A DNA stretch of 64,000 nucleotides, taken from contig NZ_LT635455.1 in NCBI RefSeq assembly GCF_900119915.1, positions 1,364,001 through 1,428,000 on the forward strand. Direction: 5' to 3'. Shown piece by piece: positions 34,959 through 48,207 of this stretch. Positions within the stretch are counted from its first letter, which is position 1, and the number at the start of each line of letters is the position of its first letter. A program made the translations under genes and the position numbers. Below the pieces are notes generated by a model that did no database searches, was not told the origin of the DNA, and saw only the letters and a list, made by a program, of their open reading frames with translations. Source of the stretch: Olsenella timonensis. Lineage in GTDB: Bacteria; Actinomycetota; Coriobacteriia; Coriobacteriales; Atopobiaceae.

Positions 34959-34980
34959 GGCAGGTTGCGCGCATGCGGCG
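34959..34980 (+). repeat. 22-bp direct repeat, copy downstream of nitrilase
   Basis: GGCAGGTTGCGCGCATGCGG (then CG) at 34959-34980 recurs with one mismatch at 36154-36175. The two copies flank the frameshifted nitrilase gene, 1.2 kb apart, on the same strand. This could mark a cassette that came in or can be lost by recombination. Confidence 0.7.
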
Positions 34981-35033
34981 AGCCCGGGCCCCGAAGGCGC
35001 CGATGCGGGGTCGAGGGGCGCCCGCGCCCGGAG

Positions 35034-36027
35034 CTACTCCTCCTGGAGCTCCTCGAACGTCACGACCCGCTGCGGGCGCGCCCCGTCGAGGTGCACCGAG
35101 CGGTGCTCCGACTGGTCGACGTAGAGCTGCATCATACCGGGCGTGGAGTAGTGGCCGGCGGTGTCGATGAAGAACTTGACGGGGATCGTGTCGGCGATGT
35201 CGACGTCGGCATAGCAGATGCCCTCCTCGTCGCCGGGCAGCTCGGACAGCACGCAGCCGTTGGGCCCGAGGATGCGCGTGAAGCCGCAGCCGAGCCCCAT
35301 CATCGCACGGCGCTCGGGCGTGTCGCAGATGCGGTCGGCCTGCCCCTCGGTCCAGATCTGCGAGGCCTGGATCACGAAGCAGCCGTTGGAGAGCGCATAG
35401 TAGTCCGCCGCGTTCTTGCACTGCTGCACGGCGAACGGGTGCGTCGGGTCGGGCAGGCCGATGGGCCAGGAGGAGACGTGGACCTGCTCGTTCATCGCGC
35501 CCATCGTCGCCACGTTGAGCGGGATGTAGTGCTCCCAGCACTGCAGGCCGCCGAGCCGCCCGAACTCGGTGTCGAGCACCGGCATGAGCGCGGCGTCACC
35601 GTCTCCCCAGACGGTCATCTCCGCGTTGGTCGCCTTGAGCTTGCGGTGCCTGCCCACGAGGTCGCCCGCGGGGTCAAACCACAGCTGCGTGAGGTAGAGC
35701 GACCCGCCGTCCTTCTCGGTGACGGACACGCACGCGTAGGCCGCCGCGTCGGAGCGCCGCCTCGGAGAGGGCGCGCACCTGCGGGCTCGGGATCTCAACG
35801 GAGTTCTTGAAAAGCTCGACGTAGTACTGCATGCCCCAGCCCGGGTCGCCCATCCAGATCCACCACGGGTAGCCGGGGATCATCGCCTCGGGAAAGCCGA
35901 TGACGTTCGCGCCCGCCGCGCCCGCCTCCCGGATCCTCTCGCACACCTTGTCGGTCGTCGCGTCGAGGTCGAGCATGACGGGCGCCATCTGAACGGCAGC
36001 CAGCCTGACCCTTGGATACGTTGCCAT
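35034..36027 (-). pseudogene. Nitrilase, interrupted by frameshift near 35757-35760
   Basis: A nitrilase would hydrolyse nitriles to acids and ammonia. The first 89 codons from ATG 36027 (ATYPRVRLAAVQMAPVMLDL, catalytic Glu in IGFPEAMIPGYPWW) run to EIPSPQVRALSEAA. The rest (AYACVSVTEKDGGSLYLTQL, catalytic Lys in GRHRKLKATN, catalytic Cys in GLQCWEHYIPLN, C-terminal TFEELQEE) lies in another frame. A one-base insertion or two-base deletion in a GC run explains it. All three catalytic residues survive, so the break is recent or a sequencing error. Flanking 22-bp direct repeats suggest a mobile history. It sits beside glutamine and glutamate synthases, where released ammonia would be used. Confidence 0.85.
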
Positions 36028-36153
36028 GTGAGCCTCCCGCTTTCGTTGCCTGCCCGGTACGGGAGAAGCGTAGGCCCCGGGCGCTTCCGGGAGGTTTCCT
36101 GGCCGCGGCGCGAGCGTTGCCGACGTGGCACGATCTGGTTGAGAAGCATGAAC

Positions 36154-36175
36154 GGCAGGTTGCGCGCGTGCGGCG
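36154..36175 (+). repeat. 22-bp direct repeat, copy upstream of nitrilase
   Basis: This is the second copy (GGCAGGTTGCGCGCGTGCGG then CG), one mismatch from 34959-34980. It lies 127 bp upstream of the nitrilase start and just past a GC-rich palindrome (36197-36219) that follows the small ORF at 36221. Confidence 0.7.
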
Positions 36176-36220
36176 GGACGGCGGGCCGGTCGCGTGCGGC
36201 GGCCGGGCCCGGGCCGCCGG

Positions 36221-36406
36221 CTACAGCCAGACGAGCTCGGGCGGCTCGGGGTCGTCGCCCGGGCTGGGCTCGCGGCCGTCGGAGCCCCAGGTCGCGGACT
36301 CCTCGAGCCAGGGACGCCGCCTGTCGCCCAGCGTCTCGAAGGGCCGCTCCTCGCCGTCGACCATCCAGACGATGTCGTGACGGGTCGTGTCGTCGCCGGC
36401 GCACAT
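36221..36406 (-). CDS. Small hypothetical protein (61 residues) coupled to gltD
   Basis: ATG at 36404-36406 lies two bases after the gltD stop (TAG CG ATG), so it would be translated by coupling. The sequence CAGDDTTRHDIVWMVDGEER, then PFETLGDRRRPWLEESATWG and an acidic proline-rich end (PGDDPEPPELVWL), looks protein-like with paired tryptophans and no membrane span. I do not recognise a family. A GC-rich palindrome right after the stop (36197-36219) fits the end of the gltBD transcript. Confidence 0.6.
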   Translation of the reverse strand: MCAGDDTTRHDIVWMVDGEERPFETLGDRRRPWLEESATWGSDGREPSPGDDPEPPELVWL

Positions 36407-36408
36407 CG

Positions 36409-37878
36409 CTAGATTCCCAGCTCGGACGCGACCTCCCGGGCGCAGGCCATCGCGTCCGCGATCGCGCTCACCACGAGCGAGGACCCCGTGCGCACGTCGC
36501 CGGCGAGGAAGACGGGCGTCTCCGTGGCCCCGGCCGCGCGGTGTGACCCCGCCGCGGAGACGGGGAGCCCCCGCGCGTCCGTGCCCACACCGAGCGCCCC
36601 GAGCACGCCCTGCTCCGGTCCCGTGAAGCCGCAGGCGATGAGCACGAGCTGCGCGGGGAGCTCCCGCTCGGACCCCGCCACGCGCTCGGGCCGACCGCCC
36701 GACCAGTCGACGTCGGCAACCACCAGGCCGCGCACGGCCCCCGCCTCGTCGAGAAGGACCTCGACGGTGTCCGCCGCCCAGGAGCGCATCTCGCCGCCCA
36801 TGAGCTCGATGGCCTCCTCCTGGCCGTAGTCGGTCTTGAGCGTGGAGGGCCACTCGGGCCAGCGCACGGCGCTCGGGCCCGGGTCGGCGGGGCGCGGCAG
36901 GAACTCGAGCTGCCGCACCGAGCGGGCGCCCTGGCGCACGGCCGTGCCCAGGCAGTCGTTGCCCGTGTCGCCGCCGCCGACGACCACCACGTCACGGCCC
37001 TCGGCGCTCACGGCCGGCGCGCCGCCGTCGAGCAGCGCGCGCGTGGCCGCCGCGAGGTAGTCCACGGCCCAGGCCACGCCGCCCGCGGCCAGGCCCGCCT
37101 CGAAGCCCTCCGCGGCGAGGCCGCGCGGCCGGCGGGCGCCCGCCGCGACCACCACGGCGTCGAAGTCGGCGAGCAGGCCCACCGCGACGTCGGCGCGGGC
37201 GGCGTCGCAGCCCAGGCGAAACTCCACGCCCAGCTCCTCCATCAGCGCCACGCGCCGCGACACCACGTCCTTCTCGAGCTTCATGTTGGGGATGCCGTAC
37301 ATGAGGAGCCCCCCGGCGCGGTCGTCGCGCTCCGCCACGCAGACGCGGGCGCCGCGGCGCGCGAGCTCCCACGCGGCGGCCAGCCCCGCCGGCCCCGACC
37401 CCACCACGGCCACGCGCGGCGCGTCGGCGGCGGCGCGCGGGAAGCGCCGGGGGCCGCCGTGCGCCCACTCCCAGTCGGAGATCGCGCGCTCGTTGTCGTG
37501 GATCGTCTCGGGCTCGTCGTCGCGACCGAGGTTGCAGGCAGCCTCGCACAGGGCCGGGCACACGCGGCTCGTGAACTCCGGCAGCGGCGAGGTGAGCGCC
37601 AGCCGCTCGGAGGCCTCGCGCCAGAGGCCCCGGTAGACGAGGTCGTTCCACTCCGGGATCAGGTTGTGCAGCGGGCAGCCGCTCGGGCGCGCGCCGCCGA
37701 AGGAGGAGCCCGCCTGGCAGAAGGCGACGCCGCACATCATGCAGCGGCTCGCCTGCTCTCGCTGGGCCTCCGGGGGGAGCTGGCGGTAGAGCTCGCGGTA
37801 GTCGCGCGTGCGCTCGCCCACCGCTCGCAGCTCGTGGGCCACGCGGCCCACCGTGAGAAACGCTCCTGGCCTGCCCAT
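36409..37878 (-). CDS. gltD: Glutamate synthase small subunit
   Basis: GltD passes electrons from NAD(P)H through FAD and iron-sulfur clusters to GltB. The 489-residue protein has N-terminal cluster Cys residues (SRCMMCGVAFCQAG, SGCPLHNLIPEWN, RVCPALCEAACN). An FAD fold follows (VAVVGSGPAGLAAAWELARRG, GGLLMYGIPNMKLEK), then the NAD(P) fold (DVVVVGGGDTGNDCLGTA) and a C-terminal FLAGDVRTGSSLVVSAIADA. The length is typical. ATG lies two bases after the gltB stop. It is encoded after gltB and before the 61-residue ORF. Confidence 0.96.
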   Translation of the reverse strand: MGRPGAFLTVGRVAHELRAVGERTRDYRELYRQLPPEAQREQASRCMMCGVAFCQAGSSFGGARPSGCPLHNLIPEWNDLVYRGLWREASERLALTSPLPEFTSRVCPALCEAACNLGRDDEPETIHDNERAISDWEWAHGGPRRFPRAAADAPRVAVVGSGPAGLAAAWELARRGARVCVAERDDRAGGLLMYGIPNMKLEKDVVSRRVALMEELGVEFRLGCDAARADVAVGLLADFDAVVVAAGARRPRGLAAEGFEAGLAAGGVAWAVDYLAAATRALLDGGAPAVSAEGRDVVVVGGGDTGNDCLGTAVRQGARSVRQLEFLPRPADPGPSAVRWPEWPSTLKTDYGQEEAIELMGGEMRSWAADTVEVLLDEAGAVRGLVVADVDWSGGRPERVAGSERELPAQLVLIACGFTGPEQGVLGALGVGTDARGLPVSAAGSHRAAGATETPVFLAGDVRTGSSLVVSAIADAMACAREVASELGI

Positions 37879-37880
37879 CC

Positions 37881-42488
<4,608 letters not shown>

Positions 42489-42492
42489 GGGG

Positions 42493-42520
42493 CTCCCCTC
42501 GTTCGCGGTTTCAAGGGGAG
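42493..42520 (-). promoter_or_regulatory. Hairpin that sequesters the gltB ribosome-binding site
   Basis: On the minus strand CTCCCCT (42520-42514) is the exact complement of AGGGGAG (42499-42493), the Shine-Dalgarno located 4 bases before the gltB ATG. The 14-base loop is TGAAACCGCGAACG. When folded, ribosome access would be blocked, which may allow control by nitrogen status or an RNA/protein factor. This is a structural inference only. Confidence 0.5.
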
Positions 42521-42679
42521 TCTACGGCGCCGCGTACGCCGCGCGGGAATCCGAGACGAACTCGCTACGCGCTCGCCATCCGCGCGTTGCGCGCCCGCCA
42601 TCCGCGCGACGTGAGACGGAAACGGCCACGAAACGTGGAGAGGCAGGCGCCCCGGCCCACCCCGCGCGTTCTTCTCGCC

Positions 42680-42685
42680 TACAAT
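42680..42685 (+). promoter_or_regulatory. Probable polA -10 box
   Basis: TACAAT in the context TTCTTCTCGCCTACAATC lies 27 bases before the polA ATG, which has a perfect AAGGAGGT at 42700-42707. No convincing -35 was found; the CGAGAAG-complement heptamer CTTCTCG directly precedes it. Confidence 0.5.
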
Positions 42686-42711
42686 CGATGGTCGAACACA
42701 AGGAGGTCCCC

Positions 42712-45393
42712 ATGCCAGAAGCCACCCGCACCATCGCCGTCATCGACGGGAACTCGCTCATGCACCGCGCCTTCCACGCGATCCGCCAGCCCATGACCGC
42801 GCCGGACGGGCGCTCGACGGGGGCGCTCTTCGGCTTCTTCAACATGTTCATCAAGATGGTGGACACCTTCCACCCGGACGGCGTGATCTGCGCCTTTGAC
42901 AAGGGCAAGCCGCGCGTGCGCATGGAGATGCTCCCGCAGTACAAGGCCCAGCGGCCGCCGATGGACCCGTCGCTGCACGAGCAGTTCCCGATGGTGAAGG
43001 AGCTCCTTCGCACGCTCGACGTGCCCGTGGCAGAGCTCGAGGGCTGGGAGGGCGACGACATCCTCGGCACGCTGGCCCGCCGCGGCGAGGCCGCCGGCTA
43101 CGACATGCTGCTCTTCACCGGCGACCGCGACATGTACCAGCTCTCCACCGAGCACGTGAAAATCGTCTCCACCCAGAAGGGCGTGAGCGAGGTCAAGATC
43201 ATGGACCCGGAGAGCGTGGAGGACCTCTACCACGGCATCACCCCCGAGCTGGTCCCGGACTTCTACGGCCTCAAGGGCGACTCCTCGGACAACATCCCCG
43301 GCGTGCCCGGCATAGGGCCCAAGAAGGCGGCGGCGCTGATCGTGCGCTACGGCAGCCTCGACGAGGTCATCGCGCACGCGGACGAGGTCCCCGGCAAGAT
43401 GGGCGAGAGCCTCCGCGCGCACGTGGACGACGCGCTCGTCAGCCGACGCGTGGCCACGATCCGCACCGACGCCCCCATCGACCTGGACCTCTCCGACGCG
43501 CGCTTCCCCACCTTCGACCCCGCCGAGGTGGCCCGCGCCTTCTCCGCGCTCGGCTTCACCGGCATGACCACGCGCCTCGTGCGCCTCGCCGGCGAGGGTG
43601 CCGTCGCCGCCGCGCGCGCGGCGCTCGACGACGGCGAGGGGGCGACCGAGCCCGCCGCCCTGCCCGACCCGCTCTCCGGCGACGACGCCCGCGCGGCGCT
43701 CGACGGGGCTCTCGCGGGCGGCGCGTGGGTCGGGTGCGCCCTGGACGACGACCGCGCCGCGGACGCGCTCTTCGGCACCGCGCACACCCTCTGGGCGGCG
43801 ACGGGCGAGGCGATCTGCCGCTTCGACGACGCCGAGGCGGACGACGCGCTCGAGCGCATCCTGCGCGAGGGCCGCCTCGCCGCCGGGAACGTCAAGGCGC
43901 TGCTGCACGAGCTCTCCCCCGTCGACTCCAGCGAGCCGGAGCGCCTGGCTCCGCGCGAGGTGGACCCGGCGCGCATCTTCGACGTGGCGGTAGCCGCCTA
44001 CCTGCTCGACTCCGAGCGCACGTCCTTCTCGCCGGCGGAGCTGGCCGAGGCCTACCTCAGCCGCATGCTGCCCGCCGCCACCGACGCCCTCCCCGAGGCG
44101 GCACTCGACGCCGTGCGCTGCCTCGACCTGGTGCGTCCCCTGCGCGAGCGGCTCGAGCAGGACGGCTCGGAGCGTCTCTTCGACGACATGGAGATGCCGC
44201 TCCTGCCCGTGCTCGCCGAGATGGAGCGCGCGGGCCTTGCCGTGGACACGCGCGTGCTTGCCGCCCAGTCGGCCGAGCTCGGCGCCGAGGTCTCCGGGAT
44301 GATCGAGAAGATCCACGCGGCGGCCGGCGAGCCCTTCAACATCGACTCCCCCATGCAGCTCTCCCACGTGCTCTTCGACGTGCTGGGGCTCCCCACCTTT
44401 GGCCTCAAGCGCACCAAGCGCGGCTACTACTCCACGAACGCCAAGGTCCTCGCCGACCTCGCCGCCGAGCACGAGATCGTCGCGGACGTGCTGGAGTACC
44501 GCGAGCGCTCCAAGATCAAGAGCACCTACCTCGACGCCCTGCCCGCCCTCGTGCGCGGCGACCGCCGCGTCCACACCACGCTCAACCAGACGGTCACGGC
44601 CACCGGGCGCCTCTCGAGCTCCGACCCCAACCTGCAGAACATCCCCACGCGCTCGGAGCTCGGGCACCGCGTGCGCCAGGCGTTCACAGTGCCGGAGGGG
44701 TCTGTGTTTCTCGCCTGCGACTACTCGCAGATCGAGCTGCGCCTGCTCGCCCACCTCTCCGGGGACGAGCACCTGATCGCCGCCTTCTGCGAGGGGCGCG
44801 ACTTCCACGCCGCCACGGCGGCGCGCGTCTTTGGCGTGTCGCTCGACGAGGTCACGCCGCAGCTGCGCAGCCGCGCCAAGGCCGTGAACTTTGGCATCGT
44901 CTACGGGCAGCAGGCCTTTGGCCTGGCGAGCTCGCTCAAGATCCCGCGCGCCGAGGCGCAGGAGATGATCGACCGATACTTCGCCGCCTATCCCGGGGTT
45001 CGCGCCTTCCTCGACGAGGCGGTGCGCGTGGCCCACGAGCGCGGCTACGCCGAGACCATGTACGGCCGCAAGCGCCACATCCGCGAGTTCCAGCAGCGCA
45101 ACCGCCAGCTCGTCGCCTTTGGCGAGCGCACGGCGATGAACCACCCCATGCAGGGCACCGCCGCCGACATCATCAAGATCGCGATGGTGCGCGTGGAGCG
45201 GCGCCTGCACGAGGAGGGGCTGTCGTCCAAGCTCGTCCTGCAGATCCACGACGAGCTGGACCTGGAGGTTCCCGAGGCGGAGCTCGAGCGCGTGAGCGCC
45301 CTCGTGCGCGAGACGATGGAGGGCGTCGTCGAGCTCTCCGTGCCGCTCGTGGCCGAGGTCTCCTACGGCGCCAACTGGGCGGAGGCCAAGTAG
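42712..45393 (+). CDS. polA: DNA polymerase I
   Basis: PolA fills gaps and removes RNA primers. The 893-residue protein has an N-terminal 5' nuclease ([54 protein letters not shown]), a middle domain (~300-480), and a C-terminal polymerase with motif [18 protein letters not shown], motif [19 protein letters not shown] and motif [11 protein letters not shown]. The middle domain lacks the DxE and other acidic residues of a 3'-5' exonuclease, so proofreading is probably lost, as in many Gram-positives. ATG 42712 has a perfect AAGGAGGT. Its stop overlaps the rnhA GTG start. Confidence 0.96.
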   Translation: MPEATRTIAVIDGNSLMHRAFHAIRQPMTAPDGRSTGALFGFFNMFIKMVDTFHPDGVICAFDKGKPRVRMEMLPQYKAQRPPMDPSLHEQFPMVKELLRTLDVPVAELEGWEGDDILGTLARRGEAAGYDMLLFTGDRDMYQLSTEHVKIVSTQKGVSEVKIMDPESVEDLYHGITPELVPDFYGLKGDSSDNIPGVPGIGPKKAAALIVRYGSLDEVIAHADEVPGKMGESLRAHVDDALVSRRVATIRTDAPIDLDLSDARFPTFDPAEVARAFSALGFTGMTTRLVRLAGEGAVAAARAALDDGEGATEPAALPDPLSGDDARAALDGALAGGAWVGCALDDDRAADALFGTAHTLWAATGEAICRFDDAEADDALERILREGRLAAGNVKALLHELSPVDSSEPERLAPREVDPARIFDVAVAAYLLDSERTSFSPAELAEAYLSRMLPAATDALPEAALDAVRCLDLVRPLRERLEQDGSERLFDDMEMPLLPVLAEMERAGLAVDTRVLAAQSAELGAEVSGMIEKIHAAAGEPFNIDSPMQLSHVLFDVLGLPTFGLKRTKRGYYSTNAKVLADLAAEHEIVADVLEYRERSKIKSTYLDALPALVRGDRRVHTTLNQTVTATGRLSSSDPNLQNIPTRSELGHRVRQAFTVPEGSVFLACDYSQIELRLLAHLSGDEHLIAAFCEGRDFHAATAARVFGVSLDEVTPQLRSRAKAVNFGIVYGQQAFGLASSLKIPRAEAQEMIDRYFAAYPGVRAFLDEAVRVAHERGYAETMYGRKRHIREFQQRNRQLVAFGERTAMNHPMQGTAADIIKIAMVRVERRLHEEGLSSKLVLQIHDELDLEVPEAELERVSALVRETMEGVVELSVPLVAEVSYGANWAEAK

Positions 45394-45932
45394 TGGCGAG
45401 CTGGGAGGAGTTCTCGCGCACGGCGGGCGAGAGGATCGAGGGGCCGGGGGCGCCCCTGCGCGTGGAGGCGTTCTCGGACGGCTCGTCACGCGGCAACCCG
45501 GGTCCGGGCGGATACGGCGCGCTGCTGCGCTACACCGCGCCCGACGGGCGCACGCACGAGCGCGAGCTCTCGCGCGGCTACCGCCGCACCACCAACAACC
45601 GCATGGAGCTCATGGGCGCGATCGCGGCGCTCGAGGCGCTACGCCGGCCCTGCGAGGTCACGATGACGACCGACTCGCAGTACGTGGTCAACGCCTTCGA
45701 GAAGGGCTGGATCTCCGGCTGGCTGCGGCGCGGCTGGAAGACCGCGGGCAGGCAGCCCGTGAAGAACGTCGACCTCTGGAAGCGCCTGATCGCCGCATGC
45801 GAGCCGCACGAGGTGACATGGGTCTGGGTCAGGGGCCACGCGGGCCACCCCGAGAACGAGCGCTGCGACGAGCTGGCGTGTTCGGCGGCGGACGGCGCCG
45901 ACCTGGCGGACGACGCAGGCTTCGACGGGTAG
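45393..45932 (+). CDS. rnhA: Ribonuclease HI
   Basis: RNase HI cleaves RNA in RNA-DNA hybrids. After a ~20-residue extension ([20 protein letters not shown]) the fold begins [20 protein letters not shown] with the first catalytic Asp. Next come Glu in [16 protein letters not shown], Asp in [12 protein letters not shown], and the His/Asp end in [15 protein letters not shown]. The product is 179 residues. GTG at 45393 shares its G with the polA stop (TAGTG), so it is translationally coupled to polA; the pairing makes sense because both remove primers. Confidence 0.95.
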   Translation: MASWEEFSRTAGERIEGPGAPLRVEAFSDGSSRGNPGPGGYGALLRYTAPDGRTHERELSRGYRRTTNNRMELMGAIAALEALRRPCEVTMTTDSQYVVNAFEKGWISGWLRRGWKTAGRQPVKNVDLWKRLIAACEPHEVTWVWVRGHAGHPENERCDELACSAADGADLADDAGFDG

Positions 45933-45997
45933 CCGCCCGCGGCGGCGTTGCGCTACCCTAGTGGTATGCTCGAGAAGAACCATCGGACGGAGGGGAC

Positions 45998-46954
45998 ATG
46001 CCCGCGCTCATAACGCACCACATCTTTGGCGAGGACATCCTCTCCGAGCTGCCCGCCGGCCTGGTGGAGGGCGAGGAGGAGCTGCTCGCGTTCCTGCTCG
46101 GCAACCAGGGGCCCGATCCGCTCATGGCGCGCTTCCGGACGACGCCCGCGCGCGCCGCGCTCTGCCGCTCCCTCGCGCGCGCGATCCAGTCCGGCCGTGT
46201 CACGCGGGCGCTCCTCGCGCTGCGCGACGGCGTCGGCCGCCTGCCCCGCGCCGACGAGCGCGTCGGGCGCGCGTTTGCCCTGGGGCTCCTCGGGCACTAC
46301 GCGCTCGACCGGGCCGTCCACCCGTTCGTCATCTCCCAGCAGCGGGCCCTCTGCGACTTTGACGCCGAGCTGGCCGGCCTCGGCCGCGAGGTCCACGCCG
46401 TCATCGAGGCGGAGCTCGACGACTGGATCCTCTGGGAGAAGCGCCGCGCCACCATCGAGGAGCGCCCCTCGGCGACCAACCTCATGCGCACCGCGCGCAC
46501 GGAGCGCGTGGCGGGCGCACTGCTCTCGCAGGTCGCGCTCTCCGTCTACGGCATCGCCGTCGGCGCCCGCGAGTACGCCGCCGCCGTCCGCGACTACGAG
46601 GTCGTCTACCGCCTGGTCGAGCCGTCCGGCACGCTGCGGGCCCGCGGCGCCGCCGTGCTCGAACGGGCCCTGCTCGGGACCGGGCTCGCCGCGGCCTGCG
46701 CCCACTCCGTGCACCGCAGCGACGAGTGCCCCGCCGCCAACCTCGGTCGCCGCGCGTGGGCCCACCCCTTCACGGGCGAGGCGCGCGCCGACAGCGCCGC
46801 CGACCTCTTCGACGAGGCGCGCCTGGCCTACCCCGCGCTCGCCGAGGCCTTCGTCCGCGGCGACGAGGACCGCCTGCGCGCGCTCGTCGCCGGGCTCGAC
46901 TACGCCGGCCGGCCGGGATCGGACGACGACCGCGGCCCGTGCGGGGGCGTCTAG
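45998..46954 (+). CDS. Zinc-dependent phospholipase C-like protein
   Basis: The 318-residue protein starts PALITHHIFGEDILSELP and has scattered His/Asp typical of zinc-dependent PLC/nuclease-type helical folds: LLGNQGPDPLMARFR, FALGLLGHYALDRAVHPFVISQQ and EAELDDWILWEK. These (HH, GxxxPD, GHxxHD-like) match the zinc phospholipase C family found in many anaerobic Gram-positives as cytosolic proteins. No signal peptide is present. ATG 45998 follows GGAGGGGAC. CGAGAAGAAC lies in its leader. Catalytic activity is inferred from the fold only. Confidence 0.75.
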   Translation: MPALITHHIFGEDILSELPAGLVEGEEELLAFLLGNQGPDPLMARFRTTPARAALCRSLARAIQSGRVTRALLALRDGVGRLPRADERVGRAFALGLLGHYALDRAVHPFVISQQRALCDFDAELAGLGREVHAVIEAELDDWILWEKRRATIEERPSATNLMRTARTERVAGALLSQVALSVYGIAVGAREYAAAVRDYEVVYRLVEPSGTLRARGAAVLERALLGTGLAAACAHSVHRSDECPAANLGRRAWAHPFTGEARADSAADLFDEARLAYPALAEAFVRGDEDRLRALVAGLDYAGRPGSDDDRGPCGGV

Positions 46955-47004
46955 GAAACACCGCCCTTGCCGGCGATTCCCGGAGGGCGTCACGGAGACA
47001 GGGC

Positions 47005-47022
47005 GTGAGGGGCGTCCCTCAC
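47005..47022. terminator. Small hairpin at convergent gene ends
   Basis: GTGAGGG (47005-47011) pairs with CCCTCAC (47016-47022) around GCGT. It overlaps the last codon and stop of the CPBP gene and lies 50 bp after the PLC-like gene stop. It is weak and lacks a T-tract. Confidence 0.4.
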
Positions 47023-47963
47023 AGGCCGGCGGGCGGCACCGGGCGCCCGTCGTCGCGGGAGGGCTCGAGGGCGGGGTCGTCGTCGAGACGCGCCTCCCAG
47101 CCCTCCGCGAACGGCCCGCAGGCCGGCAGCGGCGTCGTCTCGAGCAGCTTCCACGCGTGCACGGCGGCGGGCGCGTAGAGCGCGACGAGCACGAGATAGA
47201 CCGCCACGAGCGCAAGGCCCGCGACCACCGCGGCCGCGCCCTCTCCCCCGCTCACGTAGCTCCCGAGGGAGCCCTCGAGGCCGCCGACCACGGCGAGCAG
47301 GGACAGGGGGACGAAGTCTGCCAGCGCGTGCAGCGCCGCCACGCCGACAAAGCTGCGCGTGCGCACGTAGACGGCCCCGAGCACCAGGCCGATGCAGGTC
47401 GTCTGCGCGGTCTTGAGCAGCATCTGGACGAGCGTCAGCGGGCCGGGGTCGCCCACCAGCGCGACGTGCGCCACGCCAAAGGCCACCGACGACACGAGCA
47501 CCGCCGTGGTCACGCCGTTGCGCGTGGCGCCGCGCCCGGAGAGCAGCCCCCCGAGCAGGAGCACCCTGAAGAGCACCTCCTCGTAGAGGCCCACGCCCAC
47601 GCAGAGCAGGGCGACGGAGGCGAGGTCGCCCGCCCAGCTCGGCGAGACGGGGACGGCCTCGCCCGCGGCGACGAGCTGCAGCAGCCCGACCACCTCGACC
47701 GCACAGAGCCCCAGGGCGAGAAGAACCGGGTAGCGCCCCTCGCGCAGCGCGCGGCGCAGCCCGACGGTCGTCGGGGCGAGCGCCCGGCGACCCCCGAGCA
47801 GCGCGACGAACACGGCGACGAGCGCGAACAGGACGAGGCGCGCCACCGCCTCGCCGACGAGGTAGGGCAGCGCCCCCGAGCCGGGGACCACCGCAAGGGC
47901 GAGGTAGCCCGCCACCGTCAGGGCGATCGCCCAGCCACGCACGTGCCTCCTGATGAGCGCCAT
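47019..47963 (-). CDS. CPBP-family intramembrane metalloprotease
   Basis: The 314-residue polytopic membrane protein has about eight spans and the CPBP (Abi/Rce1-like) motifs: EExxxR in GVGLYEEVLFRVLLLGG, the FxxxH motif in VAFGVAHVALVGD and the second His in VAALHALADFVPLS. Family members cleave CAAX or peptide substrates, and several modify bacteriocins or immunity; the substrate here is unknown. A C-terminal cytosolic tail of about 45 residues is acidic. It is divergent from the BMP-domain gene with a 244-bp gap containing a long hairpin. Confidence 0.9.
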   Translation of the reverse strand: MALIRRHVRGWAIALTVAGYLALAVVPGSGALPYLVGEAVARLVLFALVAVFVALLGGRRALAPTTVGLRRALREGRYPVLLALGLCAVEVVGLLQLVAAGEAVPVSPSWAGDLASVALLCVGVGLYEEVLFRVLLLGGLLSGRGATRNGVTTAVLVSSVAFGVAHVALVGDPGPLTLVQMLLKTAQTTCIGLVLGAVYVRTRSFVGVAALHALADFVPLSLLAVVGGLEGSLGSYVSGGEGAAAVVAGLALVAVYLVLVALYAPAAVHAWKLLETTPLPACGPFAEGWEARLDDDPALEPSRDDGRPVPPAGL

Positions 47964-48061
47964 ATGGACCTCCCGGACCTCCCGTCATGCACCAAGGATA
48001 CCCGCTTCTCGCCCCGGCACGCCCCTGTGCCGTCGTCGTTCTTCTCGCCTGCGCGCCAACC

Positions 48062-48140
48062 CGCTCGCCGAGACGGAGCGTCTGCGGAAAACAGGCCCTC
48101 CGGAGGCCGTTTTTCCGCAGACGCTCCGTTTCGGCGAGCG
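48062..48140. other. 79-bp near-perfect long hairpin between divergent genes
   Basis: CGCTCGCCGA (48062-48071) pairs with TCGGCGAGCG (48131-48140). The stem continues through ACGGAGCGT/ACGCTCCGT, CTGCGGAAAA/TTTTCCGCAG and GGCC/GGCC to an apical loop of about 7 bases. There are only a G-U pair and one bulged A and T, making a stem of about 33 bp. It lies in the 244-bp gap between the divergent CPBP and BMP-domain genes, so it is not a terminator of either. It could be a small RNA, a leader structure or a miniature transposon-like remnant. Confidence 0.8.
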
Positions 48141-48207
48141 TGCGGATTCCGTCCGGACGATTGGCTACCATAGGATGGGAACGGTCCCGCCCGGGAAGGG
48201 AGCCCCC

